From: an uncultured Succinatimonas sp.
Lineage (GTDB): Bacteria > Pseudomonadota > Gammaproteobacteria > Enterobacterales > Succinivibrionaceae
Direction of reading: 5' to 3'
NCBI GenBank assembly: GCA_937880335.1
Contig: CALFLJ010000056.1
Coordinates: 1-11,575, forward strand
DNA: 11,575 nucleotides
Program-made: the position numbers and the translations under genes
The notes under the pieces: generated by a model
What the model saw: only the letters and a program-made list of their open reading frames with translations
What the model was told of the DNA's origin: nothing
The model's database searches: none
Shown here: positions 6,210 through 11,575 of the stretch, piece by piece
Layout: each line of letters opens with the position of its first letter
Numbering within the stretch: position 1 is the first letter of the stretch

Positions 6210-7463
6210 CTATTTATATTGTAACAAAAGCTCGTCTTTCCAAATATCTGAATAGTCCTGACGCTTTCTTATAAGATATGCTTTATCGCCATCAACCATA
6301 ACCTCTGCACAAAGCCTACGGCTATTATAGTTAGACGACATAGAAGATCCATATGCACCAGCTCCTCTTACAACCAGGATATCTCCATCTTTTACAGATA
6401 ATGAACGATTTTTTCCAAGAAAATCGTCACTTTCGCAAATAGGTCCTACAATATCTGTATTAACAGCATCTATATCATCATATTTGTGAGCATTTATGAT
6501 ATTCATCCATGAACCGTATAGAGCAGGACGTATCAGATCATTCATAGCCCCATCAACAATTACGAAATGATTATCTCCATTAGATTTTTGATATTGAACC
6601 TTAGTAAGCAAAACTCCTGCATTAGCAACCATTGCGCGGCCAGGCTCAATATAAAGCTCGACATCTATATCACCCAAACACTCAGAAACTTTAGCAAAAT
6701 AGTCTGCAGGCGATGGAGGGGTTTCATTATCATAGGTTACGCCTAAACCGCCTCCTAAATCTATGTGATCTATCTTTATTCCCTCTTCACATAAAGAATG
6801 ATATATCTCAAGCAAACGCTCTGTAGCTTCAATAATGGGCTCACCAGATGTCATTTGCGAGCCTATATGGCAGTCAAGACCACTTATCTTAAGGTAAGGG
6901 TTATCTGCCATCTTACGATAAATTTTTATTGCTTCCTCATGGGGGATTCCGAATTTATTGTTTTTAAGCCCTGTTGAAATTGCAGGTAATGTCTTAGCAT
7001 CTACGTTAGGATTAACTCGCAAAGCTACAGGGGCGACTACATTTAGTTCCTTTGCAACCTTTGCTACTAGTAAATATTCAGCCTCAGACTCGATATTTAG
7101 ACAGTTTATTCCTGATTTTAAGGCAAAACGAATTTCCTCTTCCGTTTTACCTACTCCTGAGTAAACACATAAATGAGGATCTCCACCTGCGGCTATTACC
7201 CTACGCAATTCACCTTCTGAGACTATATCAAAACCTGCGCCCAACGATGCCATTATTTGTAAAATGGCTAGATTTGAATTTGCTTTTACAGCATAACAAA
7301 TTTTGTGCCGCCTATTCTTTAAAGCATCTTCGAATGCTTTCATATGACGGACTAAAGTTGCTTTTGAATACACATAAAGAGGAGTACCGAACTCTTTTGC
7401 TAAATCTTCAATTAAAATATCTTCCGCATAAAGATCATTTTTGCGGTAATTAAAATAATCCAT
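6210..7463 (-). CDS. lysA: Diaminopimelate decarboxylase LysA
   Basis: PLP-dependent fold-III decarboxylase converting meso-diaminopimelate to L-lysine, the final step of lysine synthesis, in the cytoplasm. The 417-residue product has the PLP-binding lysine K60 in YAVKANSN, HIGSQ at 199-203, the glycine-rich phosphate-binding GGGLGV at 237-242, EPGR at 273-276, the substrate-contacting CESDDFL at 343-349 across the dimer interface, and GAYGSSMSSNYN with Y371. All key residues are present, so it should be active and stereospecific for meso-diaminopimelate. The ATG follows AGGA at a spacing of about 8 bases, and lptM ends 31 bases upstream. The lptM-lysA-dapF order is known from Pseudomonas and Vibrio but not from E. 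coli, where lysA lies elsewhere. Its downstream partner, the DapF homologue, looks inactive, so its substrate must come from another source. Confidence 0.97.
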   Translation of the reverse strand: MDYFNYRKNDLYAEDILIEDLAKEFGTPLYVYSKATLVRHMKAFEDALKNRRHKICYAVKANSNLAILQIMASLGAGFDIVSEGELRRVIAAGGDPHLCVYSGVGKTEEEIRFALKSGINCLNIESEAEYLLVAKVAKELNVVAPVALRVNPNVDAKTLPAISTGLKNNKFGIPHEEAIKIYRKMADNPYLKISGLDCHIGSQMTSGEPIIEATERLLEIYHSLCEEGIKIDHIDLGGGLGVTYDNETPPSPADYFAKVSECLGDIDVELYIEPGRAMVANAGVLLTKVQYQKSNGDNHFVIVDGAMNDLIRPALYGSWMNIINAHKYDDIDAVNTDIVGPICESDDFLGKNRSLSVKDGDILVVRGAGAYGSSMSSNYNSRRLCAEVMVDGDKAYLIRKRQDYSDIWKDELLLQYK

Positions 7464-7494
7464 TAAATATTCCTAAAACTTTGAATAAAAAAAA

Positions 7495-7677
7495 CTAATC
7501 GTCATCGTCTTCATCAAAATCACTCTCTTTTTGCAACTCACATTCATCATCAATAAAGTGACCACAAGGTAATTTGAGTTCATACTCAAAATCAGGCATG
7601 TAAAGCTCACCTTTAATTCCACATCCTGATAATATTAAAGCAGATAAAACAGTTAAAAAACACAAAATTTTGCTCAT
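7495..7677 (-). CDS. lptM: LPS-assembly lipoprotein LptM (YifL family)
   Basis: Small outer-membrane lipoprotein; in E. coli LptM binds the LptDE translocon and helps correct disulfide formation in LptD. The 60-residue product has a signal peptide with K3 and a hydrophobic stretch at 4-16, then the lipobox LSGC with acylated Cys19. The following CGIKGELYMP matches the family signature CGLKGPLYFP. The mature part is very short and acidic, ending in DFDEDDDD, and carries two extra cysteines at 38 and 46 that I do not recall in the E. coli protein. A strong ribosome site (GGAG) lies 5-6 bases before the ATG. Its position before lysA/dapF and after cyaA is the conserved one, which supports the call despite the small size. 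It is the first gene of the cluster. Confidence 0.88.
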   Translation of the reverse strand: MSKILCFLTVLSALILSGCGIKGELYMPDFEYELKLPCGHFIDDECELQKESDFDEDDDD

Positions 7678-7730
7678 TTTATCTCCAACATTATATATAT
7701 AGAAAACGACGTTATTACAATATCATGCTT

Positions 7731-7760
7731 TTTATAAATGCCATATAAAAATCAGTTCAA
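7731..7760 (-). promoter_or_regulatory. Candidate promoter of the lptM-lysA-dapF-xerC-yigB-uvrD operon
   Basis: In the 96-base gap after cyaA, the minus strand shows TTGAAC (7760-7755), an 18-base spacer, and TATAAA (7736-7731), which would give an untranslated leader of roughly 45 bases before lptM. A second pair, TTGTAA (7720-7715) and TATAAT (7695-7690), has a 19-base spacer and would start transcription inside the ribosome binding site, so it is less likely. No terminator hairpin follows cyaA, so read-through from cyaA may also supply the operon. There is no room for cyaY, which occupies this gap in enterobacteria. Confidence 0.4.
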
Positions 7761-7773
7761 AGTAATAGTTTCT

Positions 7774-10236
7774 TTAAAGATTTATCGTAAACGGATGAAG
7801 TGATGCCCTATCTTGGCTCATTACAAAATATTGAGGTAAATTAAAATGAAGATTTCTTCCGCCACGAGATTCCTCACTCTGTCTAGAGTAGTATCGGTTA
7901 ATTGAGTTTACAAGTTCAGATCTTGACCCTGTATAATCTTCAAAGATTCTTACCTCATTTCTTTCGTTCACAATATATATATCCCAACCTTTAGATGAAG
8001 GAGCAAAAAAATACTGCATAATTCCAACAGATGCAACTCTATCTACTTCAGATGGAACTTGTAATGCAAATTCAGGACGCATTCCATATCGAGTTAAAAC
8101 GCTTATATCAAAATCGGCAGAGTTCAATCCTGTTCTTCTTATAATAGCAACATCTCGCTCACCTCTAAACCGAGCTATATAACTGTTTAAACCCACATCA
8201 AAATTAAACTCAGGCGAGCTTTGATTGCATGAAAAAATACTTCTTAAAGTGGCTTCAAGGTCGTAGCGAATAAGATCCCCGTGATTTTTAGAGTAAGAGC
8301 GAACAAGTTCACATGGTAAGGATTTCTCTGTATGCTCAGAGGCTAGACGATGAATTCTTAATAAGGTTGCAAATAACTCTACCACACCATCTTCACCATC
8401 TGGAAAAGATGTAGATTCAATTTCTCCCCAAGAGTTTATGGTAATCATATCAATTGAACCTATTAAACATTCTCTTTGTCTACCGCAACATAAAACAGTA
8501 CCACCATCAAGATCACTTTGACTTAATCTAAAATTAACTGTTGGATCCCTTTCAAAATTAAGCACAATCAAGCATTTTTTTATATAACGACTTTGTTGTA
8601 GTGAAGACTCAGATACTATTTCAGGGGCTTTATCATTAAGCAATCGTAGATCTAAGGATAAAGCTTTAATTGTCGATGGCTTTATAGTTCCACTATCTCC
8701 ACCTACATCAACCATAGTTCTTGACGTTAAAATCTTATTATATGTAGCCCAAACAACGCTTTGAGCTAAACTCTCAGAAGAATAAACGCTTCTTTTTTGC
8801 AAAATATCTAAGTTTTTACAAGATGTGGGGAAAACATGCCACCCTTTATCACATAAAGAGTGTTGTGAAGGTTTTATAAAAGAAAGATATGGTTCCTCCA
8901 AATAAGATCTACTCTCTCTATTTAATAGTAAAACCTTACCTGGATAAGCATCAAAAGCTGCATATAATTTTCTAGACAAAACACCTGCATCATCAGAGGT
9001 AATTGCATAAGCAATTCCGTGTCCAATACTGAAGTTTAGAAGTTGGCGATAACTTTTATGCAAAGCGGAAAATAATTCTGTATTTAATTTCATAACAAAA
9101 CCTATTTTCCAATGTTCCTTAGATTTAAGTTCCGCCTGAAACTTTAAACTCCACCCCCAGCTTTGACATAACCTAGATAAAAACTTCTTTCTATATGCAA
9201 GAACATTTAACTCTGTTAAATGTTTTAAACCTTCATGAAGCTTGAGAAAGAAACATAATCGAACAAGCTCAAGTCGACCGAAATCTTTTTGAGCTTTCAA
9301 ATAATCGCAAACCTTTTTAAACATTAAGTAGTATGCATCAAGCTGCAAAGAGTAGCGATTACTTTTATACATACGGTCCTTTAAAACTGTAGAGAGCAAA
9401 CGAGTTTTAGGATATTCATTGGCATATGCTTCCATGAGCATAATTTTCATTACGGCTTTAAAAGGATGGTCTATTCCCTTATAAAGCAACCAAAGTCCAG
9501 AACCAAAATATTCAGCTGCCGAACTTTTAACCACAGAGCCAAAATCGAACCATAACTGATTATCAACTCTACCGCTCTCATATAGAGCCTTTACTGTACC
9601 GTAATAATCTTGATCTTCTTCTTGGGGGCTTACTAAATACCAAATAATGGAACGACCACAAATTTTAAATGAAGTTCTATAAAACTCATCTAACAAGAAT
9701 AAAGACTGAGCACTACCACAATCCTCGGTATCTAATGTTCCATGCTGACCACTTGTAAATCTATCCTCAGCTGTTACAAATAGGTTTATATCTGCACCTA
9801 GGGTTTTAAAAAAAGTAGAAATAAAATGACACTTCTCAGTTAAAATCTCAACCTCATCCTTTGGTATATTTCGACTTATACAAACCCATATATCCAAATC
9901 AGATGAAACTCCCTGACCTATAGATGATGTGCTTCCCATAGCATATAAGGCAAATATAGAATGAGGCGCTTGAGGTCTTAAACTTGGATCAATTCCTCTA
10001 TCTATTAACCACTGTTTTTGCCTTTTATTCATCACAAAGCCATCTATACCTGTTGGAACATTTGAACATCTACAACCTGGTAAATTTGGTGTATTAAAGT
10101 GCAACAGCAGAGGTAAAATATCTAGCATCTGGCGAACATTTGGACTTACTACCGACAAACCTCGCTTTAAGCGTTCTTCATTTAAAGACTTATATCGTGA
10201 AAGTCGCAAATCAAAATCTGCAGCCAGGCTATCCAT
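7774..10236 (-). CDS. cyaA: Class I adenylate cyclase CyaA
   Basis: Makes cAMP from ATP; in enterobacteria it is a cytoplasmic enzyme tuned by the glucose phosphotransferase component EIIA-Glc and feeds the CRP regulon. The 820-residue product has the N-terminal nucleotidyltransferase-type catalytic domain with MGSTSSIGQ at 100-108 and the metal-binding pair D113/D115 in SSDLDIWVC. Further strings shared with E. coli CyaA are EDCGS, LLDEFYRT, the LYAAFDAYPGKV stretch, LTSRT, and FNLPQYF near the C-terminus. It lacks the last twenty or so residues of the E. coli protein (848 residues) and stops soon after the block matching IPFRTK. The ATG is preceded by GAGGA at a good spacing; E. coli instead uses TTG. 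It diverges from hemX, as cyaA diverges from the hem cluster in enterobacteria. Confidence 0.96.
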   Translation of the reverse strand: MDSLAADFDLRLSRYKSLNEERLKRGLSVVSPNVRQMLDILPLLLHFNTPNLPGCRCSNVPTGIDGFVMNKRQKQWLIDRGIDPSLRPQAPHSIFALYAMGSTSSIGQGVSSDLDIWVCISRNIPKDEVEILTEKCHFISTFFKTLGADINLFVTAEDRFTSGQHGTLDTEDCGSAQSLFLLDEFYRTSFKICGRSIIWYLVSPQEEDQDYYGTVKALYESGRVDNQLWFDFGSVVKSSAAEYFGSGLWLLYKGIDHPFKAVMKIMLMEAYANEYPKTRLLSTVLKDRMYKSNRYSLQLDAYYLMFKKVCDYLKAQKDFGRLELVRLCFFLKLHEGLKHLTELNVLAYRKKFLSRLCQSWGWSLKFQAELKSKEHWKIGFVMKLNTELFSALHKSYRQLLNFSIGHGIAYAITSDDAGVLSRKLYAAFDAYPGKVLLLNRESRSYLEEPYLSFIKPSQHSLCDKGWHVFPTSCKNLDILQKRSVYSSESLAQSVVWATYNKILTSRTMVDVGGDSGTIKPSTIKALSLDLRLLNDKAPEIVSESSLQQSRYIKKCLIVLNFERDPTVNFRLSQSDLDGGTVLCCGRQRECLIGSIDMITINSWGEIESTSFPDGEDGVVELFATLLRIHRLASEHTEKSLPCELVRSYSKNHGDLIRYDLEATLRSIFSCNQSSPEFNFDVGLNSYIARFRGERDVAIIRRTGLNSADFDISVLTRYGMRPEFALQVPSEVDRVASVGIMQYFFAPSSKGWDIYIVNERNEVRIFEDYTGSRSELVNSINRYYSRQSEESRGGRNLHFNLPQYFVMSQDRASLHPFTINL

Positions 10237-10272
10237 GCAAATTCCTCAAAAAACGATGCTGAAACTTTTGTA

Positions 10273-10278
10273 ATTATA
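10273..10278 (-). promoter_or_regulatory. Candidate -10 box of cyaA
   Basis: A perfect TATAAT reads on the minus strand about 37 bases before the cyaA ATG, giving a leader of roughly 30 bases with a GAGGA ribosome site. No good -35 is found at 16-18 bases; TTGCAT lies only 13 bases away. That pattern would suit an activator-assisted or weak promoter. I see no complete CRP palindrome overlapping it. Confidence 0.45.
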
Positions 10279-10433
10279 ACTTAAGGCAGGAATGCAATCA
10301 TTTACACTTTAAATATATTACCTAATTTAATCTTTATGTTTTTAGTAAATTCAATATTTGAAAATAAAATGTGATCTACTCTAATGCTTTAATATAGAGA
10401 TTAAACTTTTGCATCTGCCATTTACAAAATGCG

Positions 10434-10442
10434 TGCTATTAT
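10434..10442 (+). promoter_or_regulatory. Candidate extended -10 promoter of hemX
   Basis: TGCTATTAT on the plus strand has the TGN extension followed by a near-consensus -10, about 55 bases before the hemX ATG. No convincing -35 is placed upstream, which is tolerated by extended -10 promoters. A purine-rich ribosome site, AAAGAAAGG (10483-10491), ends 6 bases before the ATG. Confidence 0.4.
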
Positions 10443-10497
10443 AAATAATTACTGTACTATTACTTTTTTCGCCTCACCACCTAAAGAAAGGCTGTTT

Positions 10498-11575
10498 ATG
10501 AAAGAAGAGCAAATTAAAGTGAATACACCTGTTAATGATGACAAATCCCCAAAGAACAAATTAGAACAATATACTGAGAACACAGAGAATATGACTCAGT
10601 CTAATGAATCACAAGTTGAAGCTTCCTTAGCTAAAGAAGCTTTAGCTATTGAAGAACAAGCAAAAGTTTTAAAAGATTCTGAAATAATAGACAAAAATGC
10701 ATCTCAAGCGAGCTGCCTTCCTGAAGATATAAAGAACTTAGAGAAAAAGGTGAAAAGTCTCAAGGGCTTTTCTACCTTCTTATCTATTGTTTTAATTGCT
10801 ACTATCGCAGCTAGTGGATTTGGCGGATATTACCTTTATGAAATAAAAGGTCTTCAAGAAAATTACAATAACTCTTTAAATCTTATAAACAAAACAGAAA
10901 AGAATATTAAGCAATTAGAACAAGAATCATTAAACACGAAAAATGAATTTAGTGTTCTTATAGCAGAAAACAATAATATTCTTGACAGTAATAAGGATTT
11001 ATCTGCAAAAGTTCAGGCATTCCAAGACGAAGTTGCAAGACTATCTACATCTGTAAATAACCGGCTTACACAATATGAATCCAGAGATCCTGATGCATGG
11101 CGTAAGGCTCACAGCTATTTCCTAGTTTCATCTGCATATCGCATGGCTATCTTCTCAAAAGACACTAAAGCTGCAGTTAATTGCTTAGAAAGTGCAGATA
11201 AGTTGCTAATCGATATTGAGGAAAAATCAATTAATAACATCCGTAAAGCCTTAAGCAATGATATTATGGCTCTAAATAGCATTCCTACAATTGACTTAAG
11301 AGGTCTTATAAACAAAATTGATGCTGTTTATAGCAATTTAAACAATCTACCTTTAAAAGAAGTTACAACACCAGAACAAAGAGCAGCATCTTATAAAAAA
11401 GAAGCTAACATATCAGAAAATATCAAACAATGGTCTTCTAACCTTCTTGAGTCACTTAAAGATTTCTCCTCCCGGTTTATTGAAATAAGACGTAGAGATG
11501 AGGGGGCAATTAATGCTTTCTTATCCGCAGACCAAGGCAAACTGCTTTTGGAAAACCTAAGATCTCAGTTATCAC
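10498..11575 (+). CDS. hemX: HemX-like inner-membrane protein (partial, runs off the window)
   Basis: The open frame runs from ATG 10498 to the right edge without a stop, giving 359 codons plus one base. Residues 1-85 are charged and rich in Asn, Glu and Lys, presumably cytoplasmic. One membrane segment lies at about 91-113, and a coiled-coil-like region follows to about 190. The distal part matches E. coli HemX around the FITIRRRDD..V.L.....YLRENIRS block: here FIEIRRRDEGA..., then LLLENLRSQL. The conserved DAW.KAHSYFLV also fits the family's W..A...L. HemX proteins are often labelled uroporphyrinogen-III methyltransferase but have no methyltransferase motifs, and their biochemical role is unsettled. 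Normally hemX follows hemC and hemD. Here it is the first gene, divergent from cyaA, with its own ribosome site (AAAGG). Confidence 0.87.
   Translation, partial: MKEEQIKVNTPVNDDKSPKNKLEQYTENTENMTQSNESQVEASLAKEALAIEEQAKVLKDSEIIDKNASQASCLPEDIKNLEKKVKSLKGFSTFLSIVLIATIAASGFGGYYLYEIKGLQENYNNSLNLINKTEKNIKQLEQESLNTKNEFSVLIAENNNILDSNKDLSAKVQAFQDEVARLSTSVNNRLTQYESRDPDAWRKAHSYFLVSSAYRMAIFSKDTKAAVNCLESADKLLIDIEEKSINNIRKALSNDIMALNSIPTIDLRGLINKIDAVYSNLNNLPLKEVTTPEQRAASYKKEANISENIKQWSSNLLESLKDFSSRFIEIRRRDEGAINAFLSADQGKLLLENLRSQLS

Noticed and set aside
7052..7453. 133-codon open frame on the plus strand opposite lysA
   Set aside because: Lies wholly antisense to a well-supported lysA, has no ribosome site or recognisable motif, and looks like a compositional shadow.
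7690..7720. TTGTAA/TATAAT pair just before lptM
   Set aside because: A 19-base spacer and a predicted start within the ribosome binding site make it a poor promoter for lptM.
10370..10385. TGTGA half-site resembling a CRP operator between cyaA and hemX
   Set aside because: The second half (CTAAT) matches TCACA at only one position and the site is about 95 bases from the cyaA -10 box; too weak to call.
11115..11315. 66-codon minus-strand frame near the right edge
   Set aside because: Antisense to the hemX frame, which has family similarity and a ribosome site.

Overview
The window is AT-rich gammaproteobacterial chromosome. It carries the conserved block cyaA - lptM - lysA - dapF - xerC - yigB - uvrD, followed by rho, all on the minus strand. 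A divergent hemX-like gene on the plus strand runs off the right edge. Rho, XerC, YigB, class I CyaA and HemX resemble their Escherichia coli counterparts closely enough for motif-by-motif comparison. The low GC, very short intergenic gaps and missing neighbours suggest a reduced, probably host-associated lineage. A gut anaerobe of the Succinivibrionaceae/Aeromonadales type would fit, but that placement is inference and no marker here proves it.

Layout from right to left, in the direction of most transcription. hemX (plus, from 10498, partial) and cyaA (minus, 7774-10236) diverge from a 261-base region holding their promoters. A 96-base gap follows with a plausible promoter for the lptM-lysA-dapF-xerC-yigB-uvrD cluster. 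Gaps inside the cluster are 31, 17, 2, 11 and 2 bases, so it reads as one operon. It ends in a hairpin at 1610-1643. rho follows with its own 5' leader of up to about 170 bases and ends in a hairpin with a U-tract at 55-92.

Roles: cAMP synthesis (cyaA), LPS-assembly lipoprotein (lptM), the last step of lysine synthesis (lysA), a diaminopimelate-epimerase homologue, chromosome dimer resolution (xerC), flavin-pathway phosphatase (yigB), DNA repair helicase (uvrD) and transcription termination (rho).

The most notable signal is the dapF homologue. It is full length and uninterrupted, and its N-terminal half is very close to E. coli DapF. Yet both catalytic cysteines and nearly every substrate-binding residue are replaced, so it looks like a retained pseudoenzyme lying beside an intact lysA. 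It also contains a perfect 15-bp inverted repeat. Other departures from the usual locus are absence of cyaY, of the DUF484 gene yigA, and of hemC/hemD in front of hemX, plus a UvrD that lacks its C-terminal Tudor-like domain. No tRNA, rRNA, CRISPR array, insertion sequence or phage gene was seen.
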